Assembly (NCBI RefSeq): GCF_018257515.1
Contig: NZ_JAERJR010000006.1
Span: forward strand, 62,001 to 126,000
DNA from: Tatumella sp. JGM118
Lineage (GTDB): Bacteria; Pseudomonadota; Gammaproteobacteria; Enterobacterales; Enterobacteriaceae
Length of the DNA: 64,000 bases
Direction of reading: 5' to 3'
In this document: positions 44,524 through 52,646 of the stretch, one piece after another
Layout: every line of letters starts with the position of its first letter
Numbering within the stretch: the first letter of the stretch is position 1
Program-made: the position numbers and the translations under genes
The notes under the pieces: generated by a model
What the model was told of the DNA's origin: nothing
The model's input: only the letters and a program-made list of their open reading frames with translations
Databases searched by the model: none

Positions 44524-45363
44524 ATGGCATTTAAAAAATACTCTTATCTGGCGCTGGCTTTACCCTTGCTGACCGCTGTGGGTACCGCGAAAGCGGACTT
44601 ATTAGCCAATATCAAAACCAGCGGCGTATTAAAATGCGCTGTTTACTCTGACGTCCCGCCATTTGCTGCACCGGATCCGAAAACCCGGCAGTTAGCGGGG
44701 ATGGATATCGATTTATGTAAGGCACTTGCCAGCCAGATGGGGGTGAAAGCTCAACTGGTACCGACCTCCGTAGAAGCCCGTGTGGCGGAAATTGCCACCG
44801 GACGTGCAGATGTACTGATTGCTAATCTGGCCTACACCAAAACCCGTGGCGATCAGATCCAGTTCAGTGACCCGTACTACGTCGCCAAAGAGATGCTGGT
44901 GGTGAAAAAGGCCAATGCCGGTAAGCCATTAACCTACTTCAAAGGTAAAAGGATCAGCGCCAATAAAGGTACCACCTCTGAGCAATCCATTGTGATGAAA
45001 GGCGGTAAACCGGTGACCTTCCAGGACGCGGCCTCTGCCTTCCTGGCGCTGGAGCAAAATAAAGTGGTGGGTTTTGTGACCAACACCATGACTGCCATCA
45101 AGATGATCAGCCAGGCCCAGAAGGACGGGATCAGTCTGGGAATGGTGAAAGAACCTATGGCGCTGGAACCTATCGGTGTCGGTATGAAGAAAGGCGAACC
45201 TCAGTTGCTGGCCGCCGTCAACAGCGGGCTGAAAGCGATGGATGATAACGGCACCATCGACAAGATCTGGAACCAGTGGATCGGGCCGAATACCGAATAC
45301 AAAATGGTACGTGAAGAGCATGTACAGCCTCTGTCATCCCTGAAATTTCAGCCGCTGGAATAA
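44524..45363 (+). CDS. Polar amino-acid ABC transporter, periplasmic binding protein
   Basis: 279 residues: signal peptide (about 1-23, ending AKA), then a family 3 solute-binding domain with LKCAVYSDVPPFA, GMDIDLCKALA and TGRADVLIANLAYTKTRGDQIQFSDPYY. Captures a polar amino acid or derivative. The ATG at 44524 has ACAGGAG upstream; a frame start 33 bases earlier is rejected because it would precede the signal peptide. Followed at 3 bp by pxpB, so it is co-transcribed with the 5-oxoprolinase genes; its permeases and ATPase are encoded 6-8 kb downstream. Together this suggests the ligand is 5-oxoproline or a pyroglutamyl/glutamate-like compound. Confidence 0.88.
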   Translation: MAFKKYSYLALALPLLTAVGTAKADLLANIKTSGVLKCAVYSDVPPFAAPDPKTRQLAGMDIDLCKALASQMGVKAQLVPTSVEARVAEIATGRADVLIANLAYTKTRGDQIQFSDPYYVAKEMLVVKKANAGKPLTYFKGKRISANKGTTSEQSIVMKGGKPVTFQDAASAFLALEQNKVVGFVTNTMTAIKMISQAQKDGISLGMVKEPMALEPIGVGMKKGEPQLLAAVNSGLKAMDDNGTIDKIWNQWIGPNTEYKMVREEHVQPLSSLKFQPLE

Positions 45364-45366
45364 CGC

Positions 45367-46074
45367 ATGGAATTACTTTCAGGTGCCCCGAAAACACCGT
45401 CCGGCAGCACGTCAGAAAGCGGAATGCTGTTATCTCTTTCCACCATGGGCTGCCGCGCCTGGCTTGCCGAGGCGCCCGGGACATTTGACCTTCACAGCCA
45501 GCGGCGGGTCTGGGCACTCGCTGCCCGGCTGAGAAGTGATGATCGCGTGGAAACGATCATCCCCGGGGTGACCAATCTTTTAGTGGTACTGAAAGAGATC
45601 CCCGGGGATGCCGAACGGGTCACGCACTGGCTGCAGGAGCTGTGGCTCGCTTCACAAGCGGTCACACTCAATGGCCGGCAGATAGAGATACCGGTGACCT
45701 ACGGCGGAGAGCAGGCGATCGACCTGGAAGAGGTGTGCCGGCATACCGGTCTGGCTGCCGGGGAAGTGATCCGGCGGCATTACCAGGCGGAATACACGGT
45801 CTGTGCCGTCGGTAGTGCGCCGGGGTTCGGTTACCTTCACGGGCTGGATCCGGCACTGGCCACGCCCAGGAAGAAAACCCCTTCCCTGAATATGCTTAAA
45901 GGCACGGTCACGATCGGCGGACCTCAGACCGGGGTTTCGGTGTTAACCGGGCCGAACGGATGGAATGCCATCGGCTTTGCCTGTGCAGATTTCTTCGATC
46001 CGCTGCGGGATCCCCCGGCGCTGATCGCACCCGGAGATATCATTCGTTTTGTGCCGGAGAAAATTGAACTGTGA
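45367..46074 (+). CDS. pxpB: 5-oxoprolinase subunit B
   Basis: 235 residues of the KipI/AHS1 family (E. coli YbgJ). With PxpA and PxpC it hydrolyses 5-oxoproline to glutamate at the cost of ATP. Visible motifs are IPVTYGGEQAIDLEEVC (about 100-116), GFGYLHGLDPALATPRKKTP (about 154-173) and GTVTIGGPQTGV. A 15-20-residue N-terminal extension rich in Ser/Gly precedes the family core; an internal start at the Met near residue 20 is possible. Begins 3 bp after the binding-protein gene and overlaps pxpC by 4 bp (GTGA). Confidence 0.93.
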   Translation: MELLSGAPKTPSGSTSESGMLLSLSTMGCRAWLAEAPGTFDLHSQRRVWALAARLRSDDRVETIIPGVTNLLVVLKEIPGDAERVTHWLQELWLASQAVTLNGRQIEIPVTYGGEQAIDLEEVCRHTGLAAGEVIRRHYQAEYTVCAVGSAPGFGYLHGLDPALATPRKKTPSLNMLKGTVTIGGPQTGVSVLTGPNGWNAIGFACADFFDPLRDPPALIAPGDIIRFVPEKIEL

Positions 46075-47054
46075 TTGAAATCGAACAGAGTGCCGCACTG
46101 AATACAGTCCAGGATACCGGACGTTACGGCTGGCGTGATATTGGCGTGTCGGTGAGCGGCGCCATGGACTCACTGGCGCTGCGGGCCGGCAATATTCTGC
46201 TGAATAACCCGCAACAGGCGGCGGCCATCGAAATCCAGATGTTCCCATTCCGTGTGCGCTTTCTCCGTGATACTGCGATTGCCATCACCGGGGCGGATTG
46301 CCGGGCATTGCTCGACGGCAAACCCCTGTTGCCCTGGAGCGTCCGGCATGTACGTCAGGGAGAAACGCTGGAGTTACGTTTTCCGCGTCAGGGCGCACGG
46401 GGATATCTGTGCGTGGCCGGCGGAATCGATGTTCCCGAAGTGTTAGGTTCACGCAGTACGGCGCTGCGCGGAGAGTTCGGTGGACATGAAGGTCGTGCCC
46501 TGAAACGCGGAGATATTCTGAACACCGGTGACGCGCTGGCGCTGAATCTGCCGGAAGACGGCCTGAGTATTGTCCCGCCGGCACAGGCATTGGCCGAATT
46601 TTTCCCGGTAACCGAACAGGGAGAACTGAAGTTACGGGTTATCCCGTCCGGTGAGTTCGGACTCTTCACCGCCGACAGCGATCGTATCTGGCAGCAGAGC
46701 TGGAAAATCTCCATGCAAAGTAACCGTACCGGTTACCGTCTGAATGGCGCACCTCTGCGCCCGTCAAAAACCACAGAGCTTCGTTCTTACGGATTGATCC
46801 CCGGCATCATTCAGGTTCCGCCGGCCGGAGAGCCTATTATCCAGCTCAGTGACGCCAATACGGCCGGAGGCTACCCGAAGCTGGCCTGTGTTATCGAACA
46901 AGACCTATGGCGCCTGGGACAGCTCCAGCCAGGACAGTCCGTCTGGCTGGTGGAAAGCAGTGCCGCAGAAGCTCGCCGTGTTCAGGCAGCGACAGAACAG
47001 TGGCTGAATACACTGAAAGAGACGATGAGGCTGTGGGGAAATTCAGCCAACTGA
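46071..47054 (+). CDS. pxpC: 5-oxoprolinase subunit C
   Basis: 327 residues of the KipA/AHS2 family (E. coli YbgK), with TVQDTGRYGWRDIGVSVSGAMDSLALRAGN at the N-terminus, ITGADC (about 67), GGIDVPEVLGSRST (about 118-131) and SNRTGYRLNG. It forms the complex with PxpB that together with PxpA opens the lactam of 5-oxoproline. It starts with GTG overlapping the pxpB stop. The same fold occurs as the second domain of the urea carboxylase at 3.3-6.9 kb, and several motifs (VLGSRST, ITGADC) recur there. Confidence 0.93.
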   Translation: MIEIEQSAALNTVQDTGRYGWRDIGVSVSGAMDSLALRAGNILLNNPQQAAAIEIQMFPFRVRFLRDTAIAITGADCRALLDGKPLLPWSVRHVRQGETLELRFPRQGARGYLCVAGGIDVPEVLGSRSTALRGEFGGHEGRALKRGDILNTGDALALNLPEDGLSIVPPAQALAEFFPVTEQGELKLRVIPSGEFGLFTADSDRIWQQSWKISMQSNRTGYRLNGAPLRPSKTTELRSYGLIPGIIQVPPAGEPIIQLSDANTAGGYPKLACVIEQDLWRLGQLQPGQSVWLVESSAAEARRVQAATEQWLNTLKETMRLWGNSAN

Positions 47055-47069
47055 TAGAGGCAGAGTGAA

Positions 47070-47837
47070 ATGAAGATTGATGTAAACTCAGATATGGGGG
47101 AAGGTTTCGGGGTTTATCAGCTCTGCGACGATGCGGAACTGATTAACTCTGTGTCTTCCGCCAACATCGCCTGCGGGGGCCATGCCGGGGACCCGGTATT
47201 AATGACCCGTCTGGTCCGTCTCGCGCGTCAGCGGGGTGTCGGGATTGGCGCGCATCCCGGGTATCCTGATCGACAAGGGTTCGGACGGCGTCCGCTGCCC
47301 TACACCGCCGATGAGATCTGCCAGCAAGTGGCTTACCAGCTGGGCGCACTACAGGCGATCGCTAAAGCCGAAGGCACATCGGTCGTCCATCTCAGTTTTC
47401 ATGCGGCGATGGGGAACCGGATTAATCAGGATGAAGCTCTGGCAGACCGGGTGATGCAGATGCTGACCCGCATCGAACCCGGGCTGATTATCTTTTGTAT
47501 GCCGGACTCTCTGATAGAGTCGGCAGCGCAGCGAGCCGGCCTGAAGACATTACCGTTATTTCTGGTAGACCGTGCCTATGACCGTCAGGGGCAACTGGTT
47601 CCCCGGGGCGTGGAAGGGGCGGTGATCACTGAAGAGGCGCAAGTCCGTGCCCGTGTCCGTCAGTTTTTAAACGACGGCACCGTGACGACGATTGAGGGAT
47701 CGGTACTCCCGGTTCGCGCTCAGTCACTGCTGATCCACAGCGATACGCCGGGGTCGGTAACGCTGGCTTCACTGGTGCGCAGTGAGATTGAACGTTGTGG
47801 TCATACACTGGCAACCGCAGCCGACGTACTGAGTTAA
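47070..47837 (+). CDS. pxpA: 5-oxoprolinase subunit A (LamB/YcsF family)
   Basis: 255 residues. The N-terminal VNSDMGEGFG motif, NIACGGHAGDP, GAHPGYPDRQGFGRR (about 59-73) and the SFHAAMGNRI segment are diagnostic of PxpA. It carries the catalytic core for ATP-dependent hydrolysis of 5-oxoproline to glutamate in the cytoplasm. It closes the binding protein-pxpB-pxpC-pxpA operon and is followed by a strong terminator. In E. coli the order is pxpB-pxpC-pxpA as here. Confidence 0.94.
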   Translation: MKIDVNSDMGEGFGVYQLCDDAELINSVSSANIACGGHAGDPVLMTRLVRLARQRGVGIGAHPGYPDRQGFGRRPLPYTADEICQQVAYQLGALQAIAKAEGTSVVHLSFHAAMGNRINQDEALADRVMQMLTRIEPGLIIFCMPDSLIESAAQRAGLKTLPLFLVDRAYDRQGQLVPRGVEGAVITEEAQVRARVRQFLNDGTVTTIEGSVLPVRAQSLLIHSDTPGSVTLASLVRSEIERCGHTLATAADVLS

Positions 47838-47851
47838 GCCGGGAGAGAGAC

Positions 47852-47892
47852 AAAAAAAACACCGTGGCCGAAAGGCACGGTGTTTTTTTTTT
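47852..47892. terminator. Bidirectional rho-independent terminator
   Basis: CACCGTG (47860-47866) and CACGGTG (47876-47882) form the stem, flanked by eight A on the left and ten T on the right. It serves pxpA on the plus strand and the aminotransferase on the minus strand. Confidence 0.95.
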
Positions 47893-47924
47893 GCTGACCG
47901 GCCGCTCAGGCGGCCGGCAGACTA

Positions 47925-49130
47925 TCAGGATAAAAAGCCCTGACAGAAAGCTTCGATACGGTCACAGCCGGTTTTCAGCCTTTCGGTGCTGGTCGCATAA
48001 GAGATACGGAAATACGGGCTCATTCCGTAAGCCGCCCCCTGAACGGTCACGACGAACTGTTCTTCGATCAGTGCCATGACAAAATCCGCATCACTGGTGA
48101 TTTTTTTACCGCTGGCACAGGTACGACCAATAAATTCACTGATATTGATGTACAGATAAAATGCGCCGCCCGGTGTGTGGCAATGCAGCCCCGGGATGGC
48201 ATTCAGTCGTTCCAGCACATAATCACGGCGCTGGCAGTAAATTTCTGCCCGTTCACGCAGTAAGTCCTGCGGGCCATTAAGCACCGCGACAGCCGCCGCC
48301 TGAGTGAGGGTACACACGCCGCCACTGTTCTGGGTGTTCACGTTACTCATGGCCGTGATCAATGGTTTCGGACCGCCGCAAAACCCGAGACGCCAGCCGG
48401 TCATCGAGTAGGCTTTGGATACACCGTTGACGGTCAGGGTCCGGTCATACAGGCGGGGTTCAGCCTGCGCCAGGGTGAAAAACTCACGCCCGTCATAAAT
48501 CAGATGTTCATAAATATCATCGGTCATGATCCACAGGTCAGGGTATTTCAGTAAGACCTTACCGATAGCCTGTAATTCTTCTTTGGTTGCCACCGAGCCG
48601 GTCGGATTCCCCGGGAAATTCAGCAGCACCCATTTGGTTTTGTCGGTGATCGCTGCCTCAATATCTTCAGGTTGCGGAATAAACTCGTGCGCCTGCTGGC
48701 AGTTAACGGGCACAGGAATACCGCCGGCAAAACGGACGATATCGGCATAGCTGATCCAGGAAGGCCCGGGAATAACGACTTCATCACCCGGATTAATAGT
48801 GGCCATCATGGCATTAAAAATAATCTGCTTGGCCCCCCCTGCGGTCAGTATCTGGCTGACATCGTAATCCAGCTGGTTATCGCGTTTAAATTTATCGCGA
48901 ATTGCCCGACGCAGTTCCGGCGTCCCGTCGGTCGGCGGATAGCGGGTATCTCCGTTCAGCGCAGCCTGATAAGCCGCATCGATGGCATGTTGCGGCGTCG
49001 GGAAGTCCGGTTCGCCGGTGGAGAGTACCACCACATCAATTCCCTGCGCTGCCAGGTCACGCGCTTTTTGTGTCATGGCAACAGAGGCGGAAACAGAAAC
49101 TTTTTTCAGACGGTCAGAAATCTCAGGCAT
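47925..49130 (-). CDS. PLP-dependent aminotransferase (aspartate-type, class I gamma)
   Basis: 401 residues. Substrate/PLP motifs: STGEPDFPTP (about 37-46), YPPTDGTPELR (64-74), NFPGNPTG with the PLP-contact Asn (about 170-177), DDIYEHLIY, and the Schiff-base Lys in SKAYSMTGWRLG (about 234). The group contains aspartate, aromatic and tyrosine aminotransferases of the Thermus/Bacillus type. Convergent with the pxp operon, it may pass the amino group of the glutamate formed from 5-oxoproline to an oxo acid. Amino-donor specificity cannot be told. Confidence 0.88.
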   Translation of the reverse strand: MPEISDRLKKVSVSASVAMTQKARDLAAQGIDVVVLSTGEPDFPTPQHAIDAAYQAALNGDTRYPPTDGTPELRRAIRDKFKRDNQLDYDVSQILTAGGAKQIIFNAMMATINPGDEVVIPGPSWISYADIVRFAGGIPVPVNCQQAHEFIPQPEDIEAAITDKTKWVLLNFPGNPTGSVATKEELQAIGKVLLKYPDLWIMTDDIYEHLIYDGREFFTLAQAEPRLYDRTLTVNGVSKAYSMTGWRLGFCGGPKPLITAMSNVNTQNSGGVCTLTQAAAVAVLNGPQDLLRERAEIYCQRRDYVLERLNAIPGLHCHTPGGAFYLYINISEFIGRTCASGKKITSDADFVMALIEEQFVVTVQGAAYGMSPYFRISYATSTERLKTGCDRIEAFCQGFLS

Positions 49131-49414
49131 GGATTGTAATTCCGGATAACGAGGATGAAAACCGCGTAACAGACGGGCAGGCGAATGACGCGGTACCTAA
49201 ATTAAGAAGGTAAACAGGCACTCCGGCAGCATAGATCGCCGGCCCGGTGGTCGATAATAACGGTTTGTTGTGGAGTCATAACTGAAGCTGATACCGGACG
49301 CCGGCGGGCAGAACAGGCCGGCATGGCCGGTCAGGGAGTTTACGGGTGATTATTTAAACAACATGATGAAAACAATGGGTTTTATTGCTTCTGATGCTTC
49401 GTAAGAGAACGCAG

Positions 49415-49431
49415 TGCACCCTGATGGTGCA
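49415..49431 (+). promoter_or_regulatory. Consensus NtrC site upstream of nac
   Basis: TGCACC-CTGAT-GGTGCA, all 12 defined positions of the NtrC consensus. Its centre lies about 130 bp upstream of the start predicted from the sigma-54 promoter at 49526. Confidence 0.9.
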
Positions 49432-49525
49432 TTTTGTTTTCGCCTGCCGGTCCGTGGATGGGGGGCTGCTAAAAGAAATGCTTATACCCACAGGGTTTAT
49501 TCTTCTGCTCCCCAGCCGTCCGATG

Positions 49526-49541
49526 TGGCATCAATTTTGCT
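49526..49541 (+). promoter_or_regulatory. Sigma-54 promoter of nac
   Basis: TGGCATCAATTTTGCT, with GG-N10-GC and the TTGCT -12 element. Transcription would start near 49552, 27 bases before the nac ATG. nac is sigma-54/NtrC-dependent in known enterobacteria. Nothing else was identified in the 448-bp gap 49131-49578. Confidence 0.92.
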
Positions 49542-49578
49542 TATATCTCTGTATTGTCTGATTAACCGGGATGACCTT

Positions 49579-50502
49579 ATGAACCTGCGCCGACTGAAGT
49601 ATTTCGTGAAAATAGTGGATATCGGCAGCCTGACACAGGCCGCGGATGTGCTGCATATTGCCCAGCCAGCACTCAGCCAGCAATTAGCCACGCTGGAAGG
49701 AGAGGTTAAACAACAATTAGTGATCCGCACCCAGCGGGGAGTGATCCCGACCGATGCAGGTAAAATTCTCTACGCCCATGCACAAGCGATTTTGCGGCAA
49801 TGCGACCATGCGCAGAGTGCCATTGACGGTGCCGGTAAGGCACTGACCGGCCATGTCTCTGTCGGGCTGGCCCCTGGCACGGCGGCCCAGCAGCTGGCTT
49901 TACCCCTGATGGAAGAAGTCCAGCGCCAGCATCCCGGCATTATTCTGTACTTTAATGAAAACTTCGGGACCACCCTCAGTGAGCTGATCATGAACGGGCG
50001 CATGGACATGGCGGTCATCTACGATAACCGTCAAATTCATGGACTCCGGTTTATTTCATTAATGAAAGAGGATCTGTTTTTTGTCTGTCCGCATGCGCTG
50101 GGAAGCCCGGTTTCCAGTGTCAGTCTGACGGAGGTAGCAGGGTTTAATCTGTTCCTGCCCAGAATCTACAACATTATGCGAAAAGTGATCGATGATGCCT
50201 TTATCCGGCAAGGGATCCCTTATCGCGTCAGCTGTGAGATTGAATCCCAGACCACACTTAACGGCGCATTAGCGGCCGGACTGGGATGCACCATCATGCC
50301 GGAATCCGCCGCCAGGGCGATGCTGGAACCTGCCGGCGCCTGGATGGCAAAAATTATCAACCCGGAGATCCGTACCTCATTGTCATTCTGTATGTCTGAT
50401 CACCTGCCGTTGTCTCAACCGGCGGAAGCGGTGAAGGATATTCTGCTGGCACTGATGGCCCCGCGGTCAAACGACAATACGCCGCTGATGCTGGCAGGTT
50501 AA
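49579..50502 (+). CDS. nac: Nitrogen assimilation control protein Nac (LysR family)
   Basis: 307 residues. The first 90 (MNLRRLKYFVKIVDIGSLTQAA, then HIAQPALSQQ and PTDAGKILY) are nearly identical to E. coli/Klebsiella Nac; the effector domain is more divergent but collinear to the end. Nac couples sigma-70 promoters to nitrogen limitation and needs no co-inducer. The ATG at 49579 is chosen because frames starting earlier would precede the predicted transcription start. Control by NtrC and sigma-54 is supported by the consensus sites upstream. Its location between the two halves of the 5-oxoproline/ABC locus is unusual. C-terminal divergence leaves a slight chance that this is a Nac paralogue. 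Confidence 0.9.
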   Translation: MNLRRLKYFVKIVDIGSLTQAADVLHIAQPALSQQLATLEGEVKQQLVIRTQRGVIPTDAGKILYAHAQAILRQCDHAQSAIDGAGKALTGHVSVGLAPGTAAQQLALPLMEEVQRQHPGIILYFNENFGTTLSELIMNGRMDMAVIYDNRQIHGLRFISLMKEDLFFVCPHALGSPVSSVSLTEVAGFNLFLPRIYNIMRKVIDDAFIRQGIPYRVSCEIESQTTLNGALAAGLGCTIMPESAARAMLEPAGAWMAKIINPEIRTSLSFCMSDHLPLSQPAEAVKDILLALMAPRSNDNTPLMLAG

Positions 50503-50611
50503 TAAGGCGGACTTATAGCAGCAAAACAAAAGCCTCTTTCCGGCCTCAGAAGTGAGCGGGATACAGTAACTGTGACTGTCCACTGAAAAGCGTCTGGTAG
50601 CAGGTAACCTC

Positions 50612-51040
50612 ATGAATGGAATAAAATTGTCTGATTTACGACACATAGCCCAACGAATGGCTAAAGCCAGATTAGATGAACTGGCACTGTGTCACGAAGG
50701 GGTTTCTGTACGTATGCGTTTTGCTCCGCAGCAAGCCCAGCCCGGTAGCCCGCCAGCCCCTGTGATGACCCCCCCGCAAGAGGATCTGCCCTCTGATCGC
50801 ACCGCGACGATCACGGCGACCGGTCCGGGACAGTTTCTGCCCAGACATCCTGCTCATGAACAAAATTATGTCGCCCCCGGCAGTCAAATTACTGCCGGTG
50901 ATTTACTCGGGGTTATCCGTATGGGCGGGGTCTATTTACCGCTGTACAGTCCCGTAACCGGCACAGTAACCCGTCTTCACCCGGCAGACGAATATGTTGA
51001 ATATGGTCAGCCGGTGGTGGTGGTCGAACAGGCGGTGTAA
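50612..51040 (+). CDS. Biotinyl-carrier-like protein lacking the biotin lysine
   Basis: 142 residues: an N-terminal helical AccB-like part (1-40), a Pro-rich linker (about 42-70) and a C-terminal lipoyl/biotinyl-like domain (about 72-142; YVAPGSQITAGDLLGVI, SPVTGTV, VEYGQPVVVVE). At the hairpin tip, where carriers have EAMKM with the biotinylated Lys, this protein reads RMGGVYL, so it cannot be biotinylated. AccB-like and biotin carboxylase genes accompany pxp genes in many bacteria; here no biotin carboxylase gene is present, and this protein may be a degenerate or repurposed survivor. AGG ribosome site; it precedes the SDR and ABC genes by 130 bp. Function unknown. Confidence 0.82.
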   Translation: MNGIKLSDLRHIAQRMAKARLDELALCHEGVSVRMRFAPQQAQPGSPPAPVMTPPQEDLPSDRTATITATGPGQFLPRHPAHEQNYVAPGSQITAGDLLGVIRMGGVYLPLYSPVTGTVTRLHPADEYVEYGQPVVVVEQAV

Positions 51041-51170
51041 CGTCCTTTATGCCGGTATAAGCCCCCCTTATTGGCTCACAGCGTTTACGTCTTACACCGC
51101 CGATTGAAAACTGAATACAGTCAGAAGAAATGAACTGGCAGCCTGACTGCCATGATTAGGAAAAAAGAAT

Positions 51171-51932
51171 ATGCCATTTTCAGATTATAAAGTTGCGTTA
51201 GTCACCGGGGCTTCGGCCGGGATGGGTGAAGCCATCGTTGAGCGTTTATGTCAGCAGGGGATCCGTGTTCATGCGGTCGCCCGTCGTGAAGGACCGCTTA
51301 ACGCATTGGCAGAACGCACCGGGTGTATTCCCCATGCCATCGATGTCGGTGATTTATCGGCCCTGACAGAATTATGCCGTGACCTGCAGGTGGATATTCT
51401 GGTCAATAACGCCGGGGTCTCCCGCCCGGGTTCCATCCTGAATGCCGATGAAGAATCGGTGGATACTCAGGTCGATGTCAACCTGCGTGCCGTATTACAT
51501 CTTTGCCGTTTACTGGTACCGGGCATGGTGGAAAGGGACTGCGGGCACGTCATTAACATCACCTCGATTGCCGCTATTTATAATTTTAATGGCAACTCGA
51601 TTTATCATGCGACAAAAGCCGGTGTTCATGCGCTCTCCCGCCAGTTACGCGTCGACTGCTATGGAAAACGGGTACGGATCACCGAAATCTGTCCGGGCCG
51701 TGTGGCCACTGACATTTTCGGTAATGTCTCCGGCGATCACGAACAGGCGAAAAAGCAGTTTATTGATGGGTTTGAACTGCCCCGCGCAGAAGATATCGCA
51801 GACTGTGTTGCCTTTGCGTTATCCGCCCCGGTCGCCGTAAACATCGGTAATATCGAAATTACCCCGACACTGCAGGTGCCAGGCGGACTTTCAACCATGC
51901 GCCCGGCAGACAGCGCCTCAGGCTCAGAATAG
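51171..51932 (+). CDS. Short-chain dehydrogenase/reductase (YdfG-like)
   Basis: 253 residues, classical SDR: cofactor motif TGASAGMG (about 12-19), NNAG at about 83, catalytic Ser in ITSIA (about 134) and YHATK (Tyr and Lys about 147-151). The resemblance to YdfG-type 3-hydroxy-acid/serine dehydrogenases is general. It begins the run SDR-permease-permease-ATPase with 13 bp to the next gene, so it shares a transcript with the ABC transporter and may act on the imported compound. A TGGCAG-CCTGA-CTGCCA palindrome lies 19 bp upstream of the start and might be an operator. Substrate unknown. Confidence 0.87.
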   Translation: MPFSDYKVALVTGASAGMGEAIVERLCQQGIRVHAVARREGPLNALAERTGCIPHAIDVGDLSALTELCRDLQVDILVNNAGVSRPGSILNADEESVDTQVDVNLRAVLHLCRLLVPGMVERDCGHVINITSIAAIYNFNGNSIYHATKAGVHALSRQLRVDCYGKRVRITEICPGRVATDIFGNVSGDHEQAKKQFIDGFELPRAEDIADCVAFALSAPVAVNIGNIEITPTLQVPGGLSTMRPADSASGSE

Positions 51933-51945
51933 GGAGAAACCGGCA

Positions 51946-52641
51946 ATGGCACTCAATTTCAGCGCAGTAGTGACCGGTCAGCATGGTCAGATGATAGTGA
52001 ATGGCATGGTGGTGAGTCTTGAACTGGCTGTGGGTGCCTGGATACTGGCGATGTTTCTTGCCTTCATTCTGGTGGTGATCCGCCTCAGTAAGTCGCGCAT
52101 CGCACACTGGCTGGTCGCGGCTTACGTCTCCTATCATCGAAATGTCCCGACGCTGATACAGCTGATGATTTGGTATTTTGCAATACCGACCCTGCTGCCG
52201 GATTCGGTACAGGACACGCTGAATAACTACGATACCGAATTCCTGTTTTCGTTAATGGCATTGGGATTCTGTCAGGGCGCGTACTTCTCTGAAGATATCC
52301 GCAGCGGATTACGGGCCATTCCTGCCGGTCAGACAGAAGCGGCCAGGGCGATAGGTATGGGCTACCTGCAGGCGATGCGGCTGGTGATCCTGCCTCAGGC
52401 CATCCGTAATGCGTTACCTTCGGTGATCAATCACACTGTCTTACTGTTCAAAAATACCAGCCTGGCGATGGTGATTGGGGTAGCAGAACTGACGTATGTC
52501 ACCCGGGATATTGAAAACCAGACATTCCGCACCTTTGAGTCGTATCTGGTGGCCAGTGCCGGCTATCTTGTTTTCTCTCTGTTATTAATGGGGGCAGGAG
52601 CCATGCTCGCCCGTCGCTTTCAGCGCGCATACCAAAGGTAA
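51946..52641 (+). CDS. Polar amino-acid ABC transporter permease 1
   Basis: 231 residues, about five membrane segments, His/Glu/Gln-type permease. The coupling-loop signature EAARAIGMGYLQAMRLVILPQAIRNALP is at about 125-152. AGGGAG ribosome site. Forms the heteromeric channel with the next gene product; the ATPase follows and the periplasmic binding protein is encoded at 44.5 kb. Confidence 0.92.
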   Translation: MALNFSAVVTGQHGQMIVNGMVVSLELAVGAWILAMFLAFILVVIRLSKSRIAHWLVAAYVSYHRNVPTLIQLMIWYFAIPTLLPDSVQDTLNNYDTEFLFSLMALGFCQGAYFSEDIRSGLRAIPAGQTEAARAIGMGYLQAMRLVILPQAIRNALPSVINHTVLLFKNTSLAMVIGVAELTYVTRDIENQTFRTFESYLVASAGYLVFSLLLMGAGAMLARRFQRAYQR

Positions 52642-52646
52642 TCATT

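Noticed and set aside
48672-49139. 155-codon plus-strand frame antisense to the aminotransferase
   Set aside because: Shadow of a strongly supported minus-strand gene.
51136-51152. Third-party sigma-54-like match (TGGCAG-N5-CTGCC) before the SDR-ABC operon
   Set aside because: GG-N10-GC spacing is right but the -12 half is poor, and the implied start would fall within the ribosome site of the SDR gene. It is better described as a 6-bp-arm palindrome.
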